Below are positions 6,807-14,296 of a DNA stretch of 22,652 nt, piece by piece. The notes under the pieces were generated by a model. That model had not been told where the DNA came from and did no database searches. It was given only the letters and a program-made list of their open reading frames with translations. This DNA comes from Clostridia bacterium (GTDB lineage Bacteria; Bacillota_A; Clostridia; Oscillospirales; CAG-272): positions 1-22,652 of the forward strand of contig JAFSUU010000009.1 in NCBI GenBank assembly GCA_017445115.1. Reading direction: 5' to 3'. How positions within the stretch are numbered: the first letter of the stretch is position 1; every line of letters starts with the position of its first letter. The position numbers and the translations under genes were made by a program.

Positions 6807-9752
6807 ATGCGGCGAAGAATTTTTTTAAAATCGATAGCTTACTGCCTTGCCGCATTGTTTCTCGCGTCGGTGTTTTCAATCTTCCCGGTGAAGACGGACG
6901 CGGCGGGCGAAAACAGTTTTTTCGCACTTGAATCCGCGGACGCCTCCGCGCTCTCCGGCATGACTCTCGTCGAGAATTATGCGGACGAGAATTTCTATCC
7001 GTTCGGCTCGACCGAGATAGAGTACGGATCATTCAGGGGTATGAGCGCCATTCCCGCCTCCGACGGGGATCTCACGAGCGGCTCGTTTTACGGCGTGTTT
7101 GAGAACACGCTCGACCTGTCGGAGTTCAACGAACTTTGCTTCGAGCTTCGCGGCACGTCGGGCGAGGAAGAGACTTTCGACCTCACGGTGACGCTCTCCG
7201 CCGGCGGAGATATGTGGCGCGTGAACGGCGAATTTGACGCCGGCACGGTCTACGACGTCTATTTGCCGCTCGCCGGATACGGCGCGAGGGGCTATATCGA
7301 CCATATTTATATCAGCTATACCGGAGCGGGCTCAGTCACGATGTCAGGTCTGTTTGCGGACGAAAAATACACTTATTCGCACGTCGGGCTGTTTTGCGCC
7401 GACGAGTTTGAGTCGGACTATGAGCTTGAGGTGACGGAAGACGCGCTTTACGTCGCGCCGCGCGACGGCGCCGCCGTCGTTACGGCGAAGACGAGAGAGC
7501 TCGGCGAGACGGGCGAGACCGCGGTCATACGCGTGACTGTCGACGGCGCCGAGAGCGGAAGCGTCATAATGTCGGTAAAGAGCGCGGAGTCGGAATATTC
7601 CGATATCTCGACGCTCGGACTTTTCTCCGGACCGAATACATATACTTTCATCTGCGAGGCGACGGAGAAGGTGTCGGATTACAGACTCTCCTTCGTCGGC
7701 GTCAACACGCCGGAGAAAGGGCGGCTCGCCGTACTCGGCGTGTCGTTCACCTATTACGGCGAAAAGATCGACGAGACGTCGGGGCAGTATCCCGGCAACG
7801 TGACGTCCTGCGCTCTGTCGTCCGACGGAAAGAGCGTCAGAGTCAAGGGCACTCTCGGCTCGGGATTCGTGTCGTCCCATATCGACGACAAGATCGGCGT
7901 TTACGCGGTCGATATGTGGAACGACGTGGCGCCGCAGCTCGTCGCGAAGACCGACATCACGACGCTTTTCGATATGACGTTCCAGACGTCGGACGTCGCG
8001 CTCCCGCCGTATTACTGCAGATATTTCATCGCGCTCGCCGGTGACGAGGAGACCGGAGAGACGGTCCCGCTGACGCCCGCGGTCTATCCATCGGCTCTGC
8101 AGACCTCGTCTCCCGCAGTCGATTCCATCCTCGGCGTCGAGTCGGACGACACGGCGGACGCATTCGACGCGAACGCCGCGTACACTTCAGTCGAGATCGC
8201 GCTCGGCGACCTTGTTTCAGGCGATCCGTCGAACGGCAGATTCCACGCTTACGCGGGCAATTACTACTATTTCAACGCGGAGTACATAAAAGAGCTCGAC
8301 TCGACGCTCGGATTCTACATTTCGTCCGGGCTCTCGGTCTACGTGAGGCTCGTCGCCGAGTCTGACGAAGAGGGCGCAGTGTTCGGATGCGTCGATGCCG
8401 ACAACAGGGAAGAGCTTATGAAGTATTCCGCGGCGGTGGACTACCTGACCGAGAGATACCCCGGCATTTACGGCATCATCGTCGGCAGAAAAGTCAATTC
8501 TTTCGTATATAATTACATAGATAAAGGCGACCTGCTCCTGTACGCGAAGAACTACGTCAGAGTGCTCCGCGTCACCTCTCTCGTCGCAAAGATCAACGAT
8601 CCGTCCGTCATCGTCGCCGTTCCTCTCGGTGACTCTCACGTCTATTCCGACGCGGGAGAAGAGGTCGAGGCGGAATACGACGAGACGTCGGGCGTCGGCG
8701 AGTCGGCGTGCGATCCGGTGCTTCTGTCCGTTCTGATCTCGAAGTACATGGCGGTCGGCGGGGCGTTTCCGTGGTACATAGTCTACGAGTGCGAGGCCGA
8801 TCCCGCAGAAAACGCCGAGTGGCTCTCGCGCCTTTCCGCGCGCCTTGTCCAGAACGTCGGCGCGTCGCCGTCGGGACACATTCTTTACTGGCGTCCCGAG
8901 GGGGAGCTTGACGCGGACGAGCTTGAGGCGCTCTCGGAAAAGATGAGCGCGTCCTCGGCGACGCTCGGAACAAAAACGCTTCTGATCTCGCTCCGTGACG
9001 CCGAAAGCGGGGAAAAATTCATCCCGCGGATAAAGGAGCTTCCGTTTGAGCAGTCGCCGTCGAGGACGGTCGTGGTGACTTCGGCGTCAAGAGGCGCCGC
9101 CCTGACCGAAGGGCACGTTTTCATAAAAGATTTCCGGAGCGCATGGGGGAGCGGAGAGTTCTTCACGGGCGGCTCGTTCACGTCCGCGACTACGGAGACG
9201 AGCGCCGCGGCGTCGGCGTTTGACGGCGTTGAGGACGTGCGCGCGCTCCGCGTCACCACGGACGGATCGGGAAGCGGTATCGTGATGGCAAGATTCGCCT
9301 CGCCCGCCGATTTCTCCGCGGCGGACACGCTCTTCGTCGTGATGGCGCTCTCGGGAGAGGGCGAGAGCTATCCGGTCAAAATAATCCTCGGCTCGAAGGG
9401 TTCGCGCACCGAATATTCTATCGACGCCGTGAGCGGCAACGCTTTCGCCGCCTCATGCCCGATCGACAAAGACACCGCTAAGGCGGTCGATTATATAGCG
9501 ATAGAGATCCCGTCCGGCTGCCCCGTGACGCTCGACGTCTCGCGCATCTCGCTCTCGAGGAGCGACCGCGACACCGCGCCGAGAGAGGAGGCGCTCGGAA
9601 GGACTGCCGGAGAGAAGGAAAAAGAGGAGAAGCAAGACATCCTTCGCGTGATCGTCATAGTCTCCGCGGTCAGCCTCGCCGTTTTCGCGCTCGTCAGCGT
9701 CAGGGGAGACCTCCGCGAGAGGCGCGAGAACTCACGCCGCGAGAAAAAATGA
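6807..9752 (+). CDS. Exported membrane-anchored protein with DUF5722-like (GH-like) region
   Basis: A 981-residue protein. The start at 6807 is preferred because AGGGAGG (6792-6798) lies 8 bases upstream; an in-frame GTG at 6798 is part of that site. Residues 1-33 are a signal peptide (MRRR, hydrophobic core, DAA). Residues about 35-430 look like beta-rich domains. Residues about 455-690 follow the layout I recall for DUF5722, a TIM-barrel glycoside-hydrolase-like family: a YYYFNAEYIKELD segment, an AVDYLTERYPG helix, then IVGRKVN where the family has GNEVN. The acid/base Glu is thus replaced by Lys (R561-K562), which suggests loss of catalysis. A single membrane helix (about 944-962) is followed by a basic tail, so the bulk would be outside the cell. 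Substrate unknown. The signal peptide and membrane anchor are firm; the family call is moderate. Confidence 0.8.
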   Translation: MRRRIFLKSIAYCLAALFLASVFSIFPVKTDAAGENSFFALESADASALSGMTLVENYADENFYPFGSTEIEYGSFRGMSAIPASDGDLTSGSFYGVFENTLDLSEFNELCFELRGTSGEEETFDLTVTLSAGGDMWRVNGEFDAGTVYDVYLPLAGYGARGYIDHIYISYTGAGSVTMSGLFADEKYTYSHVGLFCADEFESDYELEVTEDALYVAPRDGAAVVTAKTRELGETGETAVIRVTVDGAESGSVIMSVKSAESEYSDISTLGLFSGPNTYTFICEATEKVSDYRLSFVGVNTPEKGRLAVLGVSFTYYGEKIDETSGQYPGNVTSCALSSDGKSVRVKGTLGSGFVSSHIDDKIGVYAVDMWNDVAPQLVAKTDITTLFDMTFQTSDVALPPYYCRYFIALAGDEETGETVPLTPAVYPSALQTSSPAVDSILGVESDDTADAFDANAAYTSVEIALGDLVSGDPSNGRFHAYAGNYYYFNAEYIKELDSTLGFYISSGLSVYVRLVAESDEEGAVFGCVDADNREELMKYSAAVDYLTERYPGIYGIIVGRKVNSFVYNYIDKGDLLLYAKNYVRVLRVTSLVAKINDPSVIVAVPLGDSHVYSDAGEEVEAEYDETSGVGESACDPVLLSVLISKYMAVGGAFPWYIVYECEADPAENAEWLSRLSARLVQNVGASPSGHILYWRPEGELDADELEALSEKMSASSATLGTKTLLISLRDAESGEKFIPRIKELPFEQSPSRTVVVTSASRGAALTEGHVFIKDFRSAWGSGEFFTGGSFTSATTETSAAASAFDGVEDVRALRVTTDGSGSGIVMARFASPADFSAADTLFVVMALSGEGESYPVKIILGSKGSRTEYSIDAVSGNAFAASCPIDKDTAKAVDYIAIEIPSGCPVTLDVSRISLSRSDRDTAPREEALGRTAGEKEKEEKQDILRVIVIVSAVSLAVFALVSVRGDLRERRENSRREKK

Positions 9753-9804
9753 CGGCGGTGCGAAAATTACCGTTTTTCATGGCGCGATTTATCTAAAATC
9801 ACTA

Positions 9805-9833
9805 TTGTCAAAACGGCGCGGTTTTTGTATAAT
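9805..9833 (+). promoter_or_regulatory. Sigma-A promoter of the GMP synthase gene
   Basis: TTGTCA (9805-9810), a 17-nt spacer and TATAAT (9828-9833). The gene follows at 9872 with a GGAGGA-type ribosome binding site near 9859. Confidence 0.75.
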
Positions 9834-9871
9834 GAATTTGTAATTTAATAAACTTTTCGGAGGAAACGAAT

Positions 9872-10843
9872 ATGAGCAACAAAAGACCCGAAACAATGGA
9901 ACGCATCAGAACTCCCGAACTCGCAAAGGCTTTCATCAACGAACAGATCGCCGCTATCAGGGCGCAGGTCGGTGACGGAAAGGTACTTCTCGCCCTGTCG
10001 GGCGGCGTCGACTCGTCCGTCTGCGCGGCTCTCCTTATCAAAGCGATAGGCGACCGCCTCGTCTGCGTGCACGTCAACCACGGACTTCTCAGAAAGGGCG
10101 AACCGGAGCAGGTCATAAAAGTGTTCAGAGAAGAACTCGGCGCGAACCTCATCTACGTCGACGCGGTCGACCGTTTCCTCGACAAGCTCGCGGGCGTTGA
10201 CGACCCCGAGACAAAGAGAAAGATCATAGGCAAGGAATTCATCGACGTCTTCGCGGAAGAAGCCGCGAAGCTCGACGGCATCAAATTCCTCGGCCAGGGA
10301 ACTATCTATCCCGACATCCTCGAGAGCGACGGCGTAAAGGCGCACCACAACGTCGGCGGACTTCCTCCGGAACTCGATTTCGAGCTCGTCGAGCCCGTCA
10401 AATTCCTCTACAAGGACGAGGTCAGAGTCGTCGGTCACGAGCTCGGACTTCCCGATACGATGGTATACCGCCAGCCGTTCCCGGGTCCCGGACTCGGCGT
10501 CAGATGCGTCGGCGTGATCACCCGCGACAGACTTGAAGCGCTCCGCGAGGCTGACGCTATTGTCCGCGAGGAGATAGGGAAGCTTCCCGAGGTGCCGTGG
10601 CAGTATTTCTGCGCTATCCCGGACATCAAGTCCACCGGAATCAAAGACGGAAAAAGATATATGGGCTGGATCGTCGTCATCCGCGCGGTCAACACGGTAG
10701 ACGCCGTCACCGCCACCGTCCCCGAGATCCCGTTCAAAACTCTCTGCACCATCCGCGACCGCATCATCGCCACCGTCCCCGGCGTCAACCGCGTCGCGTG
10801 GGATATTTCGGAGAAACCGGTTTCGACCATAGAGTGGGAGTGA
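9872..10843 (+). CDS. GMP synthase ATP-pyrophosphatase subunit, no glutaminase domain
   Basis: A 323-residue protein that should make GMP from XMP, ATP and ammonia in purine synthesis. The PP-loop motif SGGVDSS lies near residues 43-49, followed by a VNHGLLRKGE segment. The C-terminus is the classic GMP synthase dimerisation domain, with VIRAVNTVDAVTA and the ending KPVSTIEWE. The usual bacterial GuaA is over 500 residues, with an N-terminal class I glutaminase. Here the frame begins directly ahead of the PP-loop domain with its own start, ribosome binding site and promoter, so the glutaminase is absent rather than broken off. This matches the two-subunit arrangement known from archaea (GuaAa + GuaAb). 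No glutaminase gene is visible in the window. Confidence 0.9.
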   Translation: MSNKRPETMERIRTPELAKAFINEQIAAIRAQVGDGKVLLALSGGVDSSVCAALLIKAIGDRLVCVHVNHGLLRKGEPEQVIKVFREELGANLIYVDAVDRFLDKLAGVDDPETKRKIIGKEFIDVFAEEAAKLDGIKFLGQGTIYPDILESDGVKAHHNVGGLPPELDFELVEPVKFLYKDEVRVVGHELGLPDTMVYRQPFPGPGLGVRCVGVITRDRLEALREADAIVREEIGKLPEVPWQYFCAIPDIKSTGIKDGKRYMGWIVVIRAVNTVDAVTATVPEIPFKTLCTIRDRIIATVPGVNRVAWDISEKPVSTIEWE

Positions 10844-10916
10844 TTTTCGCGGAGCGAAAATCAACTAATAGTTATAAACTAATAACTATTAACTCAATGA
10901 ATCAATTTGCCGATAA
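10843..10916. repeat. Stop-codon-associated palindromic repeat, copy 1
   Basis: Starts within the last base of the stop codon of the GMP synthase gene. It contains ATTTTCGC/GCGAAAAT (10843-10861) and a second palindrome TAATAGTTAT/ATAACTATTA (10866-10875, 10882-10891, loop AAACTA), then a tail shared with copy 2 through ATCAATTTGCCGATAA. Nearly identical to copy 2 at 11057-11129; the first 50 or so bases recur at 12172. Confidence 0.85.
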
Positions 10917-10921
10917 TATAA

Positions 10922-11056
10922 TTAGCGCTTATGTTTTCCACGTGTGAATTGACGATCGTTCCAGCCGCTTATGACGGCAGAGCCTCCGCGAGCGTGACAC
11001 GATCGGAAATACCGGAATTGAAATTAGATGAATTGTTTAAGAAGTTTTACGGTTAA
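10922..11056 (+). pseudogene. Truncated, internally deleted copy of the lipoprotein gene
   Basis: The first part (LALMFSTCELTIVP) matches the lipobox region of the lipoprotein encoded at 11543-12172 (FALVFSACKLTIST), and the last part is nearly identical to its C-terminus (ASVTRSEIPELKLDELFKKFYG against ASVTESEIPELKLDELFKKFYG). About 150 codons between are missing, yet the frame is continuous across the junction (near 10978-10986). From an ATG at 10931 it encodes 41 residues ending with TAA. The hydrophobic core of the signal peptide is gone: a TAA stop lies just upstream of the homologous segment. It is a decayed duplicate, although a short peptide could still be made. Confidence 0.8.
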
Positions 11057-11129
11057 ATTTTGCGCAGCGAAAATCGACTAATAGTTATAAACTAATAACT
11101 ATTAACTCAGTGAATCAATTTGCCGATAA
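11057..11129. repeat. Stop-codon-associated palindromic repeat, copy 2
   Basis: Starts immediately after the TAA of the lipoprotein remnant. The first hairpin is slightly altered (TTTTGCGCAGCGAAAA); the second palindrome, TAATAGTTAT/ATAACTATTA (11079-11088, 11095-11104), is identical to copy 1, as is nearly all of the tail. Confidence 0.85.
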
Positions 11130-11166
11130 AATTTCCTGAAAATTGATGATTCGAAGGAATTGAATA

Positions 11167-11234
11167 ATGACTGAAAGCATTCTGCGTGTAAATCTAAACA
11201 ATTTTCCATTGATATTATTTACGCTTGTCGTGAA
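11167..11234 (+). other. Out-of-frame N-terminal segment of the four-helix-bundle gene
   Basis: An ATG at 11167 with an AAGGAA ribosome binding site (about 11154-11159) opens the frame MTESILRV, a typical beginning for 23S-rRNA-intervening-sequence (four-helix-bundle) proteins. The expected continuation, KSKQFSIDIIYACREMKK, is in the frame used by 11235-11537. One base appears to be missing in the A-run at about 11190-11192. As written, the 11167 frame stops after 23 codons with a TGA at 11236-11238 that overlaps the ATG at 11235. Confidence 0.7.
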
Positions 11235-11537
11235 ATGAAAAAGAGTAAAATTGAATATTCGCTGATCGATCAATTACTCAGAAGCGGCACATCAGTTGGC
11301 GCAAATGTCTTTGAGGCTCAGTTTGCACATGGAACAAAGGATTTTATTTCAAAGCTTGAAATAGCTCTTAAAGAGTGCAACGAGTGTGATTATTGGCTTG
11401 ATATTTTATTGTCCACTCAAAGTATCGATGAAACCAAAGCAAATAAATTATCATCTGAATGTGACGAAATACGGAAAATTCTAATATCATCGGTGAATAC
11501 GTTAAAAAACAAACAAAAAGCAGGTACGGAGGAGTAA
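11235..11537 (+). CDS. Four-helix-bundle protein (23S rRNA IVS family), probably frameshifted
   Basis: The 100 in-frame residues contain the family signature LLRSGTSVGANVFEAQ and the following DFISKLEIALKECNECDYWL helix of the S23 / TIGR02436 four-helix-bundle family. Function is not established; relatives occur inside 23S rRNA intervening sequences and as free genes in variable regions. The ATG at 11235 has no ribosome binding site and would lack the first helix. Homology continues upstream to 11193 in the same frame and then in another frame to an ATG at 11167 that does have a site, so the intact protein would be about 123 residues. It is much more AT-rich than its neighbours, suggesting acquired DNA. 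The stop lies 5 bases before the lipoprotein start. A sequencing error in the A-run is the main alternative to a real mutation. Confidence 0.75.
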   Translation: MKKSKIEYSLIDQLLRSGTSVGANVFEAQFAHGTKDFISKLEIALKECNECDYWLDILLSTQSIDETKANKLSSECDEIRKILISSVNTLKNKQKAGTEE

Positions 11538-11542
11538 AACTC

Positions 11543-12172
11543 TTGAAAAAGCTTTTTATCGTTGCTTTAATGCTATTGTTTGCGCTTGTGTTTTCTGCGT
11601 GTAAATTGACGATCAGTACAGTCCCTTCTGACGACAGCGACGTTGAAACGCGCGGCAGCGACACAGAAGCAAGCGATACTGTTATTGATACGGAGGAGAA
11701 AATGCTTCAATTCAATTTTGAATCCTCAGACAATCTGGAGCTTCTGGGCGGTACTCACGGTCTTATGCCTTTCAGCGGCGCCGGAACAACAAAAGACGCC
11801 GCAATAGCAGAAGGTAAGCTTCTGAGTGCTTTCGGCGACCCGGTGTTATCTTCGGAGGATGCTGAAAATTCGTTCAATTACATAATTATTGCGTCAACCG
11901 ACGACGGAAGAAACTGTGTTTTGACGGTGTACGGGATCGGAGGCACGATCCATATCGGCGCAAAAGATCAGGCTGATTTCGTTTATAAAGCGGCTGATGC
12001 TTTGTGTGAATATGTGAACGCATTTGAACCAACCGACTACAAGCGTACGACATATTATCTCGATTTTGGTGTGCAGATAGACATCTCTGTTCGCGGAGGT
12101 ATTGCGAGCGTGACAGAATCGGAAATACCGGAATTAAAATTAGATGAATTGTTTAAGAAGTTTTACGGATAA
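11543..12172 (+). CDS. Putative lipoprotein of unknown function
   Basis: A 209-residue protein. The start is TTG at 11543, chosen because ACGGAGGAG lies about 9 bases upstream and the frame then begins with a lipoprotein signal, MKKLFIVALMLLFALVFSAC. The cysteine at about residue 20 should be lipidated and anchor the protein outside the membrane. A Ser/Thr/Asp-rich linker follows (about 24-50), then a folded domain of about 150 residues that I do not recognise, ending in DELFKKFYG. It starts 5 bases after the four-helix-bundle gene, so the two are probably co-transcribed. A truncated and internally deleted copy lies upstream at 10922-11056. Confidence 0.75.
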   Translation: MKKLFIVALMLLFALVFSACKLTISTVPSDDSDVETRGSDTEASDTVIDTEEKMLQFNFESSDNLELLGGTHGLMPFSGAGTTKDAAIAEGKLLSAFGDPVLSSEDAENSFNYIIIASTDDGRNCVLTVYGIGGTIHIGAKDQADFVYKAADALCEYVNAFEPTDYKRTTYYLDFGVQIDISVRGGIASVTESEIPELKLDELFKKFYG

Positions 12173-12232
12173 TTTCGCGGAGCGAAATCAACTAATAGTT
12201 ATAAACTAATAACTATTAACTCAATATCAAAA
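12172..12232. repeat. Stop-codon-associated palindromic repeat, copy 3
   Basis: Begins at the last base of the lipoprotein TAA. ATTTCGC/GCGAAAT (12172-12187), then TAATAGTTAT/ATAACTATTA (12193-12202, 12209-12218), identical to copies 1 and 2. The tail diverges after ACTCAAT, where it seems to have lost two bases. Confidence 0.8.
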
Positions 12233-12235
12233 TTC

Positions 12236-12274
12236 CCGCGGGAACGGAGAAAAATCCGTTCCCGCGGATTTTTT
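12236..12274 (+). terminator. Rho-independent terminator after the lipoprotein gene
   Basis: A 13-bp perfect stem, CCGCGGGAACGGA (12236-12248) and TCCGTTCCCGCGG (12255-12267), loop GAAAAA, followed by A and six T. It ends the AT-rich island transcription unit. Confidence 0.85.
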
Positions 12275-12303
12275 ATGCCGCACAATTAATCGTCGGCGGT
12301 CTC

Positions 12304-12332
12304 TTGATATTTGCACTGCGCCGTGATATAAT
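12304..12332 (+). promoter_or_regulatory. Extended -10 promoter of the glycosyltransferase gene
   Basis: TTGATA (12304-12309), a 17-nt spacer and TATAAT (12327-12332), preceded by TGA, which gives an extended -10. The start codon is at 12364 behind GAAAGGAG. Confidence 0.75.
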
Positions 12333-12363
12333 TATTCAGTAAATAAAACGAAAGGAGCCGGAA

Positions 12364-14286
12364 ATGAAAAAAGAGATCAGCGTGATAATACCGTGTTACA
12401 ATACGGAAAAATATATTGACGGCTGCCTTGATTCCGCCGTGTCCGCGCTCTCGTCCTTCGAATACGAGATCATTCTCGTCGACGACGCGTCGGGGGACGG
12501 CACTGTAGAGAAGATCGAAGAGTATATCGCAAGCCGCGACGCAAAAAATATCGTTTTCATAAAGAACGAAAAGAATCTCGGCGCGGGCGCGTCGAGAAAC
12601 AAAGCGGTGAGGGCGGCAAGGTACGGTCTCGTCTCGTTCATCGATTCCGACGACTATATCTCCGACGGCTATTACGACGAGCTTTTTGACGCGGCGTCGG
12701 AGTGCGACGCGGATATAACCGCGTGCGATATAGTGATGATCGACAGCGAGACAAAAGCGGAAACGCTCTGCAAAGGGTACGACGAGGGCGACGGGAAGTA
12801 CGGTCTCATCACCGCGGAGCTCGCCGCGTCTCCCTGCAACAAGCTGATAAAGAGGGAATACCTCTTAAAATATCCGTTCGCCGAGGGGATAATGAACGAG
12901 GACGTCGCCTCGATCCTCGCGATAATCGCGAACTGTGAGAGGACGGCGTACACGAGATCGGCGAAGTATTACTACGTCCAGCGCGGCGACTCGGTCCAGA
13001 ATTCGCCTCTGTCCGACAAAAAGCTCGACATCGTAAGAGCGGTGGAGATCTTCGGCGAGCGCGTAAAGGATTCTCCGGACTGCGGAAAATATATGGACGC
13101 GGTCGTTTACAGACAGCTCGTATGCATGCTGCTCTATATCCCCGTGAAAGAGAAAAAGATCTTCCGCAGGGCGAAATTCTTAAAGAAGATGGGGCGTCTC
13201 ACGAAGAAATACCGCCTCACTGAAAACGAAGGCTTCAAAAAACTGCTCGGCGAGTGTCCCGCGAAGTCGCGGCTGTTCTACTCGACGTATATAAAACTTA
13301 TTTCGCGCGGATTCGCGTTTCTCGCGAGCTTATCCGTCAGCGCGCTGAACTTCTACAAGGGAAAGAAAAAAGACCGCTTCGTCATCGAGGAGGGGATCGA
13401 CCGCGAAAAGGTCATTCAGGCGGCGCGCGAGAACTCGAAGCTCGGGCGGCGCGTATCGGTGAGCGCGGCGGTGCCGAACTACAACTACGCGGACTTTCTG
13501 TATGAAAGGCTTTATTCGATCCTCCGCCAGGACTATAGGATCGACGAGCTTCTGATCCTCGACGACTGTTCGACTGACGGCAGCCGCGAGCTGATCGACG
13601 GAATCGTGCCGGAGCTCTCGAAATATATCACGGTCAAAAAGCTTTACAACGACGAGAACAGCGGCTCTCCGTTCAAGCAGTGGAAGCGGGCGATCGAGAA
13701 CGCCTCGTCGGACTATATATGGATCGCGGAAGCCGACGACTATTGCGAGGCGGACATGATCTCGCGCCTTATGAAGCCGGTCGAAAAAGACCGGGATATC
13801 GTCTTTTCATACGCCGACACCGCGTATATCGACCGCGCGGGAAAAGTGATACACAAGTCCGCAAAGCCGGACATTGACATAATGAAGACCGGGCACTGGG
13901 AACACGATTTCATAGACGACGGCGTCGACGAGATAAAGAATTACTGCTATCTCAACTGCACGGTCGCGAACGTCTCCTCCACGGTGTTCAGACGCGACGA
14001 CTATTCGGACATCTTCGGCGAGATGGTGAACTACCGCCAGGTCGGGGACTATCTGTTCTATCTCAGCGTGATGGGCAGGGGGAAGGTCTCGTTCGCAAGC
14101 CGTGTGATGAACTATTACAGAGTCCACGGAGATAACGTCACCTCGACGACGAAAAAGCAGCTCCATTTCAACGAGCTTAAAAGGGTACACGCTCTGCTCG
14201 ACGAAAAATACGGTTTTGACGACAGCCAGAGGGAGCATATCGCAGAGCGCTACGCATTCCTCCGCAAGGTCTGGGACGTCGAATGA
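12364..14286 (+). CDS. Tandem two-domain family 2 glycosyltransferase
   Basis: A 640-residue cytoplasmic enzyme with two GT2 (GT-A fold) domains. Domain 1 begins at residue 4 with ISVIIPCYNTEKYI, has ILVDDASGDGT near 37-47, and the metal-binding FIDSDDY near 91. Domain 2 begins near 363 with VSAAVPNYNYADFL, has LILDDCSTDGS, and WIAEADDY near 452. The middle (about 240-340) is a basic helical linker. Both domains keep the Asp residues expected for nucleotide-sugar binding, so two sugars or two steps could be handled by one protein. It probably serves cell-surface glycan assembly, but donor and acceptor cannot be read. A GNAT gene follows 10 bases later. The start is supported by the GAAAGGAG site and the promoter at 12304-12332. 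Confidence 0.9.
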   Translation: MKKEISVIIPCYNTEKYIDGCLDSAVSALSSFEYEIILVDDASGDGTVEKIEEYIASRDAKNIVFIKNEKNLGAGASRNKAVRAARYGLVSFIDSDDYISDGYYDELFDAASECDADITACDIVMIDSETKAETLCKGYDEGDGKYGLITAELAASPCNKLIKREYLLKYPFAEGIMNEDVASILAIIANCERTAYTRSAKYYYVQRGDSVQNSPLSDKKLDIVRAVEIFGERVKDSPDCGKYMDAVVYRQLVCMLLYIPVKEKKIFRRAKFLKKMGRLTKKYRLTENEGFKKLLGECPAKSRLFYSTYIKLISRGFAFLASLSVSALNFYKGKKKDRFVIEEGIDREKVIQAARENSKLGRRVSVSAAVPNYNYADFLYERLYSILRQDYRIDELLILDDCSTDGSRELIDGIVPELSKYITVKKLYNDENSGSPFKQWKRAIENASSDYIWIAEADDYCEADMISRLMKPVEKDRDIVFSYADTAYIDRAGKVIHKSAKPDIDIMKTGHWEHDFIDDGVDEIKNYCYLNCTVANVSSTVFRRDDYSDIFGEMVNYRQVGDYLFYLSVMGRGKVSFASRVMNYYRVHGDNVTSTTKKQLHFNELKRVHALLDEKYGFDDSQREHIAERYAFLRKVWDVE

Positions 14287-14296
14287 GAGGCGCGAT

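Noticed and set aside
9753..9777. Terminator after the exported DUF5722-like gene
   Set aside because: CGGT/ACCG followed by five T gives only a 4-bp stem, too weak to call.
9845..10864. A 339-codon leftward frame opposite the GMP synthase gene
   Set aside because: Antisense shadow; the sense strand has an unmistakable enzyme with promoter and ribosome binding site.
14216..14296. Earlier start for the GNAT gene
   Set aside because: It would overlap the glycosyltransferase by 71 bases, and the added residues are unlike the family. The start at 14297 has its own site.
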